Source: Marichromatium bheemlicum (lineage in GTDB: Bacteria > Pseudomonadota > Gammaproteobacteria > Chromatiales > Chromatiaceae). From it: a stretch of 64,000 nt of DNA. A model generated the notes under the pieces. That model saw only the letters and a program-made list of their open reading frames with translations. It was not told the origin of the DNA and searched no databases. Where the stretch lies: the NCBI RefSeq assembly GCF_012276755.1, contig NZ_JAAXKX010000003.1:62001-126000 (forward strand). Direction: 5' to 3'. The position numbers and the translations under genes are program-made. This document shows, piece by piece, positions 1-8,788 of the stretch (within the stretch, counting starts at the first letter, position 1; each line of letters opens with the position of its first letter).

Positions 1-102
1 GCCGGTGAGTCGGTGACTGTGATGTCTCGAGACGGCTTGCCTCGATTGCCGGTGGCGATCGGGGGCGGGGATGCGACGGATGTCCGGCTGTGGAATCCGT
101 AA
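1..102 (+). CDS. C-terminal fragment of an unidentified protein
   Basis: Frame 1 is open from the first base to a TAA at 100-102, giving 33 residues that end in RLWNP. Codon choice is GC-rich like the neighbours. The start lies outside the window and the fragment is too short to assign a family, so it is only a probable gene end; it could also be an accidental open frame. Confidence 0.4.
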   Translation, partial: AGESVTVMSRDGLPRLPVAIGGGDATDVRLWNP

Positions 103-899
103 GACTTGGCTCGACCGCCGTCGGGACGGCCATGGGTCGGACGGGTCTCGTCTGATGCGCGATGGATGAACGGTCGTGCGGACAGGGTGGCCGCACGGAA
201 GACCTCGGCGCGGACGCGGGAGGCCGGGTCGTCTCGAGGGGCGGAGATTATACGGAGCCCATTGCGATGCAACAAGCGGGCGAGGCCCAAGCTACCAGCT
301 ACCAAGGGGATTGAACCGCAAAGCCGCGAAGGACGCGAAGGACGCGTAGAGAAGAAAGGCTTGCAGCCGCCAGCCGCCATCTACCGTGGGGAGCCGGCAC
401 CACCGCTGGGACCTCGATTCCATCAAGTCTTCTTCGCGCCCTTCGCGGCTTTGCGGTTCGAATCAGCTTCCAGCGATCAGCCTCCAGCCGCCAGCGCCGT
501 AGGTTGGGCTGCCCACCGATCCGCTGTGCCAGTGATGGGGCGATGCCCCGCGACAGGTGGGCAACCCAACACCGCCGCGGGTTCTGTGCAGACCTGGCGC
601 CAGCCCTCGGATCTTGTGGTTCGAGCCGTTGTCCCGCTGTCAGCTACCACCCACCGCGGGGAGCTGGCACCTCCCCGAGACCTCGATTCCATCAAGTCTT
701 CTTCGCGCCCTTCGCGGCTTTGCGGTTCGAATCAGCTTCCAGCGATCAGCCTCCAGCCTCCAGTAGGGGAGGCTGGTGTGCATGATCGACGGTTGACGGG
801 CAAGACGGTATCTCGCGGCTTTGCTGTCCAAACTTCCTGGCGGCTGGCGGCTGGCGGCTGGCGGCTGGCGGCTGGCGGCTGGCGGCTGGCGGCTGGCGG
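103..899. repeat. Repeat-rich spacer with hairpin-arm repeats and heptamer modules
   Basis: No credible gene is seen in this 800-bp spacer. It holds three copies of a repeat whose core reads CGCAAAGCCGCGAAGG or its complement: about 311-355 in plus orientation, and about 426-462 and 695-732 in minus orientation. The two minus copies lie inside a 79-bp direct duplication, 411-489 and 680-758, which I read as identical. Each copy sits beside runs of degenerate 7-mers of the type ATCAGCC/TCCAGCG/GCCAGCC. Related elements recur near 14.45-14.72 kb and 56.28-56.62 kb. Confidence 0.8.
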
Positions 900-901
900 C
901 T
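841..901. repeat. Heptanucleotide tandem array (CGGCTGG)n
   Basis: Eight perfect copies of CGGCTGG occupy 841-896, followed by a partial ninth copy up to 901. The array abuts the TAG stop codon (900-902) of the convergently read aspartic protease gene. The complement of the unit, CCAGCCG, is a rotation of GCCAGCC, a unit used in the degenerate array at 14447-14537. Perfect tandem identity suggests recent slippage. Confidence 0.9.
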
Positions 902-2396
902 AGTCGCTGACACGTTTGAAGGTCGAGGGATAGATCGCAGTGGCCATCCACTCCGGCGTCTCCGGGGTGATGTCGCGCTGCAACAGATAGCTGGTGTCGA
1001 GCGTCTCGATGCCGTCGCGCAGCTGGACCGTACCGACGAAGCCTGAGACCCAGTGCCAGGAGGGGTCGTGGTCGCCCTCGAGGCTGCGCCAGCTCACCGA
1101 GAAGGCGCAACTGATCGATTCCCCTGCAGGTTGCGGGTCGGCCACCCCGACCACCGGATAGACGCCGCTGGCGCCGGTGTCGGAGCGGTACTGACCACGG
1201 AAGGTGCCGTCGGCGGCGATGGTGCCGATCTCCAGGGTGGAGCCGAACGCGTTGCGCCAGCGCCCGCTCGCGCTGAGTGAGGCGCGGCGTGGCTGGGCGA
1301 GCGCGACCATGCGCTGACCGGTGGGGTTGGGATCGAAGACGAAGATGCTGTAGAGGTGGTCGAGGAACACCGAGCCGGCTACCAGCAGCTCGTCGGGAAG
1401 CCCCTCCAAGTATTCCACCCCGATCTCCCAGCCGCCATTGAGTGGCATGAAGTAGTCCTGGGGCGTGAGTCGATAGCTGCTGTCGCCGAGTTGCAGGCGA
1501 AGCTCCGGGTAGTCGGCGAACGCGGTCGGATCGGTGATGCGTGGTGGTCGACGGCCGTGTCCGGTGATCGCCGCGCGCATGCGCGCGATGATGGCGCGTC
1601 CGCCCTTGAAGCAGGACGAGCCGGTGTCGAGCGCCAGTGGCAGGGCGCCAGCCAGGGTCTCGCCGCCAATCTGCAGCTGGTCCAGGCGTACCGTCCAGAG
1701 GTAGTGGAGTTCGCCATCGATTGGGATCACCGGTAGCAGTTCGAGGGTGCTCGGGTCGAAGCGCTCAGGCTCGACCGCCCCCATCAGGCAGCGCCCCTCG
1801 CCGCGTTGTGCATCGAAGCGGAAGGCGGCGATGGCATGATCGATCACCCCTTGGTGGCGCAGCTGTTCGAGTAGTGCGCTCGGGGTCTCGCAGGGGATCG
1901 CGGGGATACCGAGCCCGCCGTCACAAGCCAGTCCAGCGAACTGGGCGCCGTCGTAGCTGACACTGAGATAGAGGTCGAGCCGTTGCTCGTGCACCGTGGC
2001 CGGGCTGCTGCTCGCCTCGACGAGGTCGAGTCGGCAGGACTCCTCGCCCAACACCACCCCCATCTTCCCCCAGGGACCGAACGAGACCTGGGTCGGTGCC
2101 GCTGGTCGGGCTATATAGGAGCTCGAACGTTCGGGGGCGAAGGCGCGGTGTGCCCGACAGGCGTCGCTGGCGCAACAACTGGCGGTGACCCAGGTGTTGA
2201 GGGTGCCGGTGTCGAGCATGAAGCGCAGTGGTTGCGGTGGGGTCCCGAGCCCGAGGGTGGCGTACCAGGGGGTGGCGCCATTGTCGGTCAGGGGGCCGCG
2301 CTGTAGCGTGAAGGCGACGTGCCGGGTCTGTTGCGCGGCGCGGGCACGTAGCCAATCCGGGGCCGTGGTCGGGTCGAGGGTGAGGTTCTCGGTCAT
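900..2396 (-). CDS. Pepsin-like (family A1) aspartic endopeptidase
   Basis: The 498-residue product has both halves of a pepsin fold. The first catalytic Asp motif is LDTGTLNTWV at residues 61-70, and the second is LALDTGSSCF around residues 254-263. Between them lie a flap-like segment near residues 104-118 and a DGGLG motif near residue 159, arranged as in eukaryotic pepsins. The flap position that is Tyr in pepsin appears to be Phe. There is no signal peptide or obvious propeptide, so the enzyme is probably cytoplasmic, like the known bacterial homologue shewasin. I chose ATG 2396 over a GTG three codons upstream because it overlaps the stop of the diguanylate cyclase gene as ATGA and has a GGAG ribosome site. 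Family assignment is firm; the substrate is unknown. Confidence 0.9.
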   Translation of the reverse strand: MTENLTLDPTTAPDWLRARAAQQTRHVAFTLQRGPLTDNGATPWYATLGLGTPPQPLRFMLDTGTLNTWVTASCCASDACRAHRAFAPERSSSYIARPAAPTQVSFGPWGKMGVVLGEESCRLDLVEASSSPATVHEQRLDLYLSVSYDGAQFAGLACDGGLGIPAIPCETPSALLEQLRHQGVIDHAIAAFRFDAQRGEGRCLMGAVEPERFDPSTLELLPVIPIDGELHYLWTVRLDQLQIGGETLAGALPLALDTGSSCFKGGRAIIARMRAAITGHGRRPPRITDPTAFADYPELRLQLGDSSYRLTPQDYFMPLNGGWEIGVEYLEGLPDELLVAGSVFLDHLYSIFVFDPNPTGQRMVALAQPRRASLSASGRWRNAFGSTLEIGTIAADGTFRGQYRSDTGASGVYPVVGVADPQPAGESISCAFSVSWRSLEGDHDPSWHWVSGFVGTVQLRDGIETLDTSYLLQRDITPETPEWMATAIYPSTFKRVSD

Positions 2397-3985
2397 GCGG
2401 TGCACTCCGGGCTCTGGCGATCATGGAGCGACGTCAGGGTGGCCAGATGCACCCGGTTGCGTCCCTGTTGTTTGGCGGTATACATCGCCTGATCGGCGAT
2501 CTTGAACAGCGTGTCGATGTCGGTGGCATGTGCCGGGAAGGCCGCGACCCCAATGCTGACACTGATCCTGATCGGGGGGCGCTCAGGGATCTTGAGCGGG
2601 GTTGTGGCCACTGTGGTGCAGAGTCGTTCGGCCAGACGCAGCGATTCCTCGGCATCGCTTTCGGGTAAGACGATGACCAGCTCCTCGCCGCCGTAACGCG
2701 CGATGTAGTCTGCTGCTCGGACCTGCTCCTGGAGCAGCTCGGCGAGCTGGCGTAGTACGGCGTCGCCGGCAAGGTGACCGAAGCGATCATTGATCGACTT
2801 GAAGTGATCGATGTCGAGCCAGAGCAGGCCGAGGGCGTGTTGGTAACGCCCTGCACTGGCCAGCTCGGCCTGGAGCTGTTGCTCGAGTTCTCGTCTGTTG
2901 TAGAGCCCGGTGAGCGGGTCGCGGGCGGCCAGCTGTGCGAGCGCCTGCTCCATGCGCTTGCGTTCGCTGATGTCGATGATGATGCCCTCGAGTAGGCAGG
3001 TTTCACCAACCTTGGTTGCCTGGCCCTGCTCCCAGACCCAGATCTCGCGTCCATCCTTGTGGCGGATGCGGTACTCGACGGCGAAGGGGCGCCGTTCGGT
3101 CTGTGCTCGCGCGATCTCGATGGCGAGTGTCTGACGATCTTCGGGGTGGATGATGGCGGCGAAGGTCAGACGGTGACTGTCGATGAAGTCCTCGGGGGCG
3201 TAGCCGGTGAGTCGACGACACCCCTGGGAGGCGAACTGCATGGTCCAGTGCGTGGTGTCGCGGCAGCGATAGGCCATGCCGGGGAGGTTGGCCATCAGCG
3301 TGGCCAGTTGGCGCTCATGTTCTACGAGCGCCTGCTCGGCGAGCTTGTGCTTGGTGGTATCGCGACCGATAGCGATCAACCCGTTGACATGGCCCTGCTC
3401 GTCGTAGAAGCGTCCGGCGTTCCAGAGGATGACCTTGGTGCTGCCATCGCGGGCGCGGATACGGCTCTCGAACCCGTTGAACTTCTTGGCGCGGACCAAC
3501 ATGTCGTCGACCCGGGTATGGATCTCGGCGCGGTAGACCGGATCGGGGTAGAGCCACTTCCAGATCCGATCATGCCCCAGGACCTCCTCGCGTCCATAAC
3601 CGGTGATGCGTTCGGCGGCCTGGTTCCAGACGGTTACCTGTCCGTGTCTGTCGAGGACATTGATCCAGACGTTGGCGCTGTCGATGATCCGCTCACGGAA
3701 TTGGCTGAGTTCGCGGAGTTGGGCGCGCTGGCAGGCGTCCTGACGGAGGTGGGCGAGGTGGCGTTGGTGGTTGCGGCGCAGCAGCAGCAAGAGCGCTGTC
3801 GCGCTGGCGAGGACGAAGGCGAGTTCCTTGCCGAGCTGAGCGTACTGGAGTAATCCTGGGTCTTCGATCCACAGCCCCAGTAGCGTGTCCGAGCAAAGGA
3901 TCCAGAGTGCGCCGACCATGGCGTATAGCAGTGCTGCCCTGGACGCCTTGCAGTATCCGGCCTCCGGCCCTTGCGGTCGTGCCAT
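2393..3985 (-). CDS. Membrane-anchored PAS-PAS-GGDEF diguanylate cyclase
   Basis: The 530-residue protein should make cyclic di-GMP from two GTP. Two hydrophobic segments (about 17-40 and 53-70) anchor it to the membrane. Two PAS/PAC sensory modules follow (about 95-215 and 225-343), and the cyclase domain runs from about 350 to 520. The active-site loop is GGEEL at 432-436, a tolerated variant of GGEEF. An RAAD inhibitory I-site lies five residues upstream at 423-426, so product inhibition is expected. There is no EAL domain. The stop overlaps the start of the aspartic protease gene by four bases, implying coupled translation. The PAS ligand cannot be read from sequence. Confidence 0.93.
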   Translation of the reverse strand: MARPQGPEAGYCKASRAALLYAMVGALWILCSDTLLGLWIEDPGLLQYAQLGKELAFVLASATALLLLLRRNHQRHLAHLRQDACQRAQLRELSQFRERIIDSANVWINVLDRHGQVTVWNQAAERITGYGREEVLGHDRIWKWLYPDPVYRAEIHTRVDDMLVRAKKFNGFESRIRARDGSTKVILWNAGRFYDEQGHVNGLIAIGRDTTKHKLAEQALVEHERQLATLMANLPGMAYRCRDTTHWTMQFASQGCRRLTGYAPEDFIDSHRLTFAAIIHPEDRQTLAIEIARAQTERRPFAVEYRIRHKDGREIWVWEQGQATKVGETCLLEGIIIDISERKRMEQALAQLAARDPLTGLYNRRELEQQLQAELASAGRYQHALGLLWLDIDHFKSINDRFGHLAGDAVLRQLAELLQEQVRAADYIARYGGEELVIVLPESDAEESLRLAERLCTTVATTPLKIPERPPIRISVSIGVAAFPAHATDIDTLFKIADQAMYTAKQQGRNRVHLATLTSLHDRQSPECTA

Positions 3986-4115
3986 CCCGTTTCCCTGCGC
4001 AGATTAAGGCGATCGCCCAACGATAACGGGATTACAGGGGAGCGCGCTACCATCACGGCAGCTCGTCGTGTACGACTGTCGGCGTCGCAGTGGGGGGTCT
4101 TGACGGGCGGGAAGT

Positions 4116-4191
<76 letters not shown>

Positions 4192-4261
4192 ATGATCATT
4201 GCCGTCACCGCTGCGAGTGAGCGGCTGGGCGGGTGCAATTGTGCGCCCGATCGGGGGCGAA

Positions 4262-4288
4262 GGCAAGCCCCGGTTGCCGGGGCCTGCC
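4262..4288 (-). terminator. Probable hairpin terminator after ypjD
   Basis: A stem of about 12 bp with one mismatch and a 3-nt loop (core GCCCCGG-TTG-CCGGGGC at 4267-4283) lies about 20 bases past the ypjD stop on the minus strand. There is no long U tract, so it is a GC-type hairpin and only a probable terminator. Confidence 0.55.
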
Positions 4289-4308
4289 GGTCAGGCTCGG
4301 TGCCGTGT

Positions 4309-5121
4309 TCAGGACGGCATGATCATCAGCTCGAGCACCGCCTTACTGCCGAAGTAGGCGAGGATCAGCAGGGCGAAGCCGCCCAGCGTCCAGACGATCG
4401 CGGTGCGTCCGCGCCAGCCCTTGAGGAAACGCCCGATCAGCAGGCCGCCGAACAGTAGCCAGGCGAGCACCGAGAGCACGGTCTTGTGCACCAGGTGCTG
4501 GGCGAACATGTCCTCGAGGAAGGCGAAGCCGCTGAGCAGCGCCAGGGTGAGCAGCACGAAGCCGGCGCTGATCATCTCGAACAGCAAGCTCTCCATGGTC
4601 TGCAACGGCGGCAGGGTGCGGACGAAGCCGCCGGGCTGGCGCCGGTGCAGATGGCGGTCCTGGATGGCGAGCAGGATCGCCTGGCCAGCGGCCAGGGTCA
4701 ACAGGCTGTAGGCGAGCATCGACAGCAGTACATGGATCTTCAACGCCCAGGAGGCGGTCGGGTGCATGAAGCTGACCTCGCTGAAGATCGCCGCGAGCAC
4801 CAGGGTCAGGGCGGCTACCGGCAGCAGGATCAGCCCCAGGTTGTCGACGGGTTTGGTCAGGCTCGAGACCAGCAGCAGCGCGATCACCGTCCAGGAGGTG
4901 AGCGCTAGGGCGTTGTAGAAGCCGAGGTTGAGGCCGGCGTGGCTGAAGATGGTCTCCCACAGCAGCCAGGCATGCAGTGCCGAGCCGAGGAAGCCGATGC
5001 CGAGCGCGAGCGCCCGTTGCGGGATCCAGCCATCCTTCGACTTGAACAGACGCAGCCCGATGAAGGCGGCGGCGACCAGGTAGCAGAGGGTGGCGACGAC
5101 GGAGAGAAGGGGATGGCTCAT
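4309..5121 (-). CDS. ypjD: CcsA/YpjD-family inner-membrane protein
   Basis: The 270-residue polytopic protein has about eight hydrophobic segments and resembles the cytochrome c assembly CcsA/CcmC superfamily in its YpjD branch. Conserved family-type stretches include WALKIHVLLSMLAYS and HLVHKTVLSVLAW, each with a His that could face a heme. It is divergent from ffh, and in many proteobacteria a ypjD-type gene sits beside ffh, which supports the call. A specific role in cytochrome c biogenesis has not been shown for this subgroup and is inferred only from the fold. Confidence 0.85.
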   Translation of the reverse strand: MSHPLLSVVATLCYLVAAAFIGLRLFKSKDGWIPQRALALGIGFLGSALHAWLLWETIFSHAGLNLGFYNALALTSWTVIALLLVSSLTKPVDNLGLILLPVAALTLVLAAIFSEVSFMHPTASWALKIHVLLSMLAYSLLTLAAGQAILLAIQDRHLHRRQPGGFVRTLPPLQTMESLLFEMISAGFVLLTLALLSGFAFLEDMFAQHLVHKTVLSVLAWLLFGGLLIGRFLKGWRGRTAIVWTLGGFALLILAYFGSKAVLELMIMPS

Positions 5122-5599
5122 AGGTGGTACATTCGCAGAAGGCGTTGGGACGAATACGGCGCAGCTGGTGACATCCTTGCCGGCCTGTGGGTGGGCGATC
5201 GCTGGGGCGCCTGACGCTGGCCCCGAGAGCGCCAGCGCCTTGTTGAGCGGGGATCATGCGAGGGCGGTGCGGTGCGGTGACCGGCGCTGCTACCGCGCTG
5301 ATCGGCGCTCGAATCTGTCGGCACGATGGTGTGTTGCATGGGCCCAATCATGCCCTCGTGATGGGGCGGTTGACAACGACACTTGCCGCCGTGACGAGCG
5401 TGGCCGTGGCTGATGCCGTGGCCCGAGCAGCGGGGACGGTGTGCTTTTCGGGCCGGGGCGCTGCCCCGACCGTACCTGGCGCCGGGCTGTAGAGTCCGCC
5501 GCAAGCGCTGCATTATACTCGCACGCTGAGCTGTAAGCCGTGGTGGCACGGGACTTTTCATCACCCGCGCCTGGCGCGGCAAAGACTTCGAGGCTGAGC
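5122..5599. other. Divergent ypjD/ffh spacer with a possible ffh promoter
   Basis: This 478-bp spacer holds no convincing ORF or RNA. A good -10-like TATACT lies at 5514-5519, about 80 bases before the ffh start, but no clear -35 partner is visible, so the promoter call is weak. No signal could be assigned to the ypjD side. Confidence 0.4.
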
Positions 5600-7009
5600 A
5601 TGTTCGAGAATCTCCAGGACCGGTTCGCCGGCGTCCTGAACAACCTGCGTGGTCAGGGGCGCCTGACCGAGGACAACATCAAGGACGCGGTGCGCGAGGT
5701 GCGCATGGCCCTGCTCGAGGCCGACGTGGCGCTGCCGGTGGTGCGTCGCTTCGTCGAGGAGGTCCGTGAGAAGGCGCTGGGCGAGGCCGTATCAAAGAGT
5801 CTGACCCCAGGGCAGGTGTTGATCAAGATCGTCAATGACGAGTTGGTCGCGCTGATGGGCGAGGCCAACGAGTCACTCGATCTCTCGGCGCAGCCGCCGG
5901 CGGTGGTGTTGATGGCTGGCCTACAGGGTGCGGGCAAGACCACCAGTGTCGGCAAGCTCGCGCGCTGGCTGCAGGAGAAGCAGAAGAAGTCGGTGATGGT
6001 GGTGAGCTGCGACGTCTATCGTCCGGCGGCCATCGATCAGCTCGAGACCGTCGCCGGTGAGGTCGGTGCCGAGTTCTTCCCCAGCAGTGGCGAGCAGGAC
6101 CCGGTCGAGATCGCCACCGCCGCACTCGCCCAGGCGCGCAAGCGCTTCAAGGACGTGCTGATCGTCGATACCGCCGGCCGGCTCCACGTCGATCCGGCGA
6201 TGATGGACGAGATCAAGGCCGTCCACGCTGCCATCAACCCGGTCGAGACCCTGTTCGTGGTCGATGCCATGACCGGTCAGGACGCGGCCAACACCGCCAA
6301 GGCCTTCGACGAGGCGCTGCCGCTGACCGGCGTGGTGCTGACCAAGACCGACGGTGACGCGCGTGGTGGTGCGGCGCTGTCGATCCGCCAGATCACCGGC
6401 AAGCCGATCAAGTTCCTCGGGACCGGCGAGCGCTCGGGCGCGCTCGAACCCTTCCACCCCGATCGCGTCGCCTCGCGCATCCTCGGCATGGGTGACGTGG
6501 TGTCGCTGGTCGAGGAGGTGCAGTCCAAGGTCGACCAGGATCAGGCCGAGAAGTTGATGCGCAAGCTCAAGAAGGGCAAGGGCTTCGACCTCGCCGACTT
6601 CAAGGAGCAGCTCGACCAGATGGTCAAGATGGGTGGCATGATGGGGCTGATGGACAAGCTCCCGGGGATGAACCAGGTCCCCGACCACCTCAAGGACAAG
6701 GCCAGCGACAAGGAGTTGGGCAAGCTGATCGCCATCATCAACTCGATGACCCCGCATGAGCGCCGCTTCCCGGCGCTGATCAAGGGCTCGCGCAAGCGGC
6801 GTATCGCTGCCGGTTCGGGGACCCAGGTGCAGGATGTGAACAAGCTGCTCAAACAGTTCACCCAGATGCAGAAGATGATGAAGAAGATGAAGGGTGGCGG
6901 CATGGCCAAGATGATGCGCGCCATGCAAGGCAAGATGCCCGGCGGCTTCCCCGGTGGCGGTGGGTTCCCGCCCGGCGGGATGCCGCCGGGGGGCGGGTTC
7001 CCGATGTAG
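5600..7009 (+). CDS. ffh: Signal recognition particle GTPase Ffh
   Basis: The 469-residue protein is the SRP54 homologue. It binds 4.5S RNA and signal peptides and delivers ribosomes to FtsY at the membrane. An N-terminal four-helix domain is followed by the NG GTPase domain with the P-loop GLQGAGKTT, DTAGRL and TKTDGDARGG. A Met-rich M domain follows, containing SGTQVQDVNKLLKQF-type RNA-binding sequence. The end is a Gly/Pro/Met tail (GGFPGGGGFPPGG-like). The first Met of the family consensus (MFENLQDRF) is at 5600, so the longer upstream open frame is not coding. The 4.5S RNA gene is not in this window. Confidence 0.98.
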   Translation: MFENLQDRFAGVLNNLRGQGRLTEDNIKDAVREVRMALLEADVALPVVRRFVEEVREKALGEAVSKSLTPGQVLIKIVNDELVALMGEANESLDLSAQPPAVVLMAGLQGAGKTTSVGKLARWLQEKQKKSVMVVSCDVYRPAAIDQLETVAGEVGAEFFPSSGEQDPVEIATAALAQARKRFKDVLIVDTAGRLHVDPAMMDEIKAVHAAINPVETLFVVDAMTGQDAANTAKAFDEALPLTGVVLTKTDGDARGGAALSIRQITGKPIKFLGTGERSGALEPFHPDRVASRILGMGDVVSLVEEVQSKVDQDQAEKLMRKLKKGKGFDLADFKEQLDQMVKMGGMMGLMDKLPGMNQVPDHLKDKASDKELGKLIAIINSMTPHERRFPALIKGSRKRRIAAGSGTQVQDVNKLLKQFTQMQKMMKKMKGGGMAKMMRAMQGKMPGGFPGGGGFPPGGMPPGGGFPM

Positions 7010-7096
7010 TCTCCCACCGACCGGGCTCCGTCGGATCCCGGTCGGCGTCGGTGCTGTCGGGAGGGACCTTTTGCAAAGCCGTTTTGCAGGCATGAA

Positions 7097-7129
7097 AAAA
7101 GGGGTCTTGCCTAAGGCAAGACCCCTTTT
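7097..7129. terminator. Bidirectional intrinsic terminator between ffh and tRNA-Glu
   Basis: A perfect 11-bp stem (GGGGTCTTGCC / GGCAAGACCCC, 7101-7111 and 7115-7125) with a TAA loop is flanked by A4 on the left and T4 on the right. It can therefore end transcription of ffh on the plus strand and of tRNA-Glu on the minus strand. Confidence 0.93.
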
Positions 7130-7136
7130 CGGTATG

Positions 7137-7211
7137 TGGCGCTCCCTAGGGGATTCGAACCCCTGTTACCGGCGTGAGAGGCCGACGTCCTAACCACTAG
7201 ACGAAGGGAGC
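7137..7211 (-). tRNA. tRNA-Glu (anticodon CTC)
   Basis: The minus strand gives a 75-base cloverleaf with acceptor GCTCCCT/AGGGAGC, discriminator G and an encoded CCA. The anticodon loop CTCTCAC gives CTC, reading GAG. The body closely matches bacterial tRNA-Glu (TTCGTCTAG D-arm, TTCGAATC T loop). Confidence 0.95.
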
Positions 7212-7231
7212 GGCGCGACAAAGAAGCGCGT

Positions 7232-7259
7232 ATTATACCGGGATCAAGCAGGAGTACAA
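7232..7259 (-). promoter_or_regulatory. Sigma-70 promoter of tRNA-Glu
   Basis: On the minus strand, TTGTAC (7254-7259) is followed after 16 bases by a perfect TATAAT (7232-7237). The -10 box lies about 20 bases before the mature 5' end of tRNA-Glu. Confidence 0.8.
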
Positions 7260-7366
7260 GTGTCTGTTACTCTCTTTCTTCCAACCGGCGGTGTCGCCCC
7301 GAGTCCCGGCCCGGGACGGTCTCGCAGACCCCGCCTCAGCGCCCAAGGAATGCGCCCATAACGGTG

Positions 7367-8737
7367 ATGCAGGAATCCGATAACGACATCACGCGGACCT
7401 CGTCCGCGACGACGCCCCTGATCGTGCCGCGACCCGAGCACGGGATCTCGCGCGCCAATATCAGCGCCAATGCACTCAAGGTGCTGTACCGGCTCAAGCA
7501 GGAGAACTATCAAGCCCACCTCGTCGGCGGCGGGGTGCGCGACCTGTTGCTCGGGCACGAGCCCAAGGACTTCGACGTGGCCACCGATGCCACCCCCGAG
7601 CAGGTACGACAGGTCTTTCGCAATTGCCGATTGATCGGGCGGCGCTTTCGCCTGGCCCATGTGCACTTCGGCCGCGAGATCATCGAGGTCGCCACCTTCC
7701 GAGGCAATGGCGCTGGCACCGAGGATGCTAGTGAGCGTTGCGTCGAGAACGGTATGATCGTTCGCGACAACGCCTACGGCACCATCGCCGAGGACGCGTT
7801 GCGGCGCGACTTCACCATCAACGCCCTCTATTACAACATCCAAGATTTCTCACTGATCGACTATGCCGATGGCCTGGCCGATCTGCGGGCCGGCCGGTTG
7901 CGCCTGATCGGTGACCCGGAGCAGCGCTATCACGAGGATCCGGTGCGGATGTTGCGCGCGGTGCGCTTCGCCTGCAAGCTCGGCTTCTCCATCGAGGAGG
8001 CGACCGAACGGCCGCTGTTCGAGCTCGGCCACCTGCTCGATGGGGTGCCGGCGGCGCGACTCTTCGACGAGCTGATCAAGCTCTTCCACGCTGGCTATGG
8101 ACTCGACGTCTTCGAGAAGCTGCGTCATTATGGACTCTTCGCGCTGCTCTTCCCGGATACCGAGGCGGCACTCGCGAGCGAGGAGCACGACTTCCCGGTC
8201 ACCCTGGTCAATCGCGGTCTCGCCAATACCGATACGCGCATCCAGGCAGGCAAGCCGGTCACCCCGGCCTTCCTGTTTGCGATCCTGTTGTGGGAGCCGG
8301 TGCGCTCACGGATCGAGCGGATGGTCGCCGAGGGGATGCCGATCAACGAGGCGGTGCTGCTGGCCAGCGCCGAGGTCTGTGCCCGGCAGCAGTCTCGGGT
8401 CGCGATCCCCAAGCGCTTCTCGTTGCCGATGCGCGAGATCTGGGCGTTGCAGCCACGTTTCGAGCAGCGCGAGGGCAAGCGCCCGTTCCGGTTGCTGACC
8501 CATCCGCGGTTTCGTGCCGCCTACGACTTCCTGCTGCTGCGCGCCGAGGCCGGCGAGGTCGATCGCACGCTGGCCGAGTGGTGGACCCGCTTCCAGGACG
8601 CCAGCGGTCAGGAACGTGCGGGCATGGTCGAGGGAGGTGCGCGACGTCGTCGTCCGCGGCGGCGTCGCCGGCGCAAGCCGGGTGCCGCCAAGGGTGGAAC
8701 CGAGCCCGGCGCGGGTTCGGCCAAGGGCGCGCAGTAG
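7367..8737 (+). CDS. pcnB: Poly(A) polymerase I
   Basis: The 456-residue nucleotidyltransferase adds poly(A) tails to RNA 3' ends and promotes decay. The class II nucleotidyltransferase head has GGGVRDLLLG followed by KDFDVATD, which carries the catalytic Asp pair. The RNA-binding region RYHEDPVRMLRAVRFACKLG follows, as in PcnB. The C terminus is a basic tail rich in Arg (RRRRPRRRRRRKPG), which favours PcnB over a CCA-adding enzyme. A GTG directly before this ATG (7364) is an alternative start. In many gammaproteobacteria pcnB is followed by folK and then panBC; here folK is missing and panB follows directly. Confidence 0.93.
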   Translation: MQESDNDITRTSSATTPLIVPRPEHGISRANISANALKVLYRLKQENYQAHLVGGGVRDLLLGHEPKDFDVATDATPEQVRQVFRNCRLIGRRFRLAHVHFGREIIEVATFRGNGAGTEDASERCVENGMIVRDNAYGTIAEDALRRDFTINALYYNIQDFSLIDYADGLADLRAGRLRLIGDPEQRYHEDPVRMLRAVRFACKLGFSIEEATERPLFELGHLLDGVPAARLFDELIKLFHAGYGLDVFEKLRHYGLFALLFPDTEAALASEEHDFPVTLVNRGLANTDTRIQAGKPVTPAFLFAILLWEPVRSRIERMVAEGMPINEAVLLASAEVCARQQSRVAIPKRFSLPMREIWALQPRFEQREGKRPFRLLTHPRFRAAYDFLLLRAEAGEVDRTLAEWWTRFQDASGQERAGMVEGGARRRRPRRRRRRKPGAAKGGTEPGAGSAKGAQ

Positions 8738-8788
8738 CGCGTCTGCGGTACTTATCCCTTATCTCGAGACCTATTTCTGGAGTCGCCG

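Noticed and set aside
106-903. 265-codon open frame across the first repeat region
   Set aside because: It runs through hairpin arms and the heptamer array, giving Ala/Gly/Arg repeats with no family resemblance.
5545-5562. TGGCAC-like sigma-54 site before ffh
   Set aside because: The GC half-site (TTGC) is not present, and ffh is a housekeeping gene.
5540-5599. N-terminal extension of Ffh
   Set aside because: The family start MFENLQDRF is at 5600; the extra residues have no counterpart.
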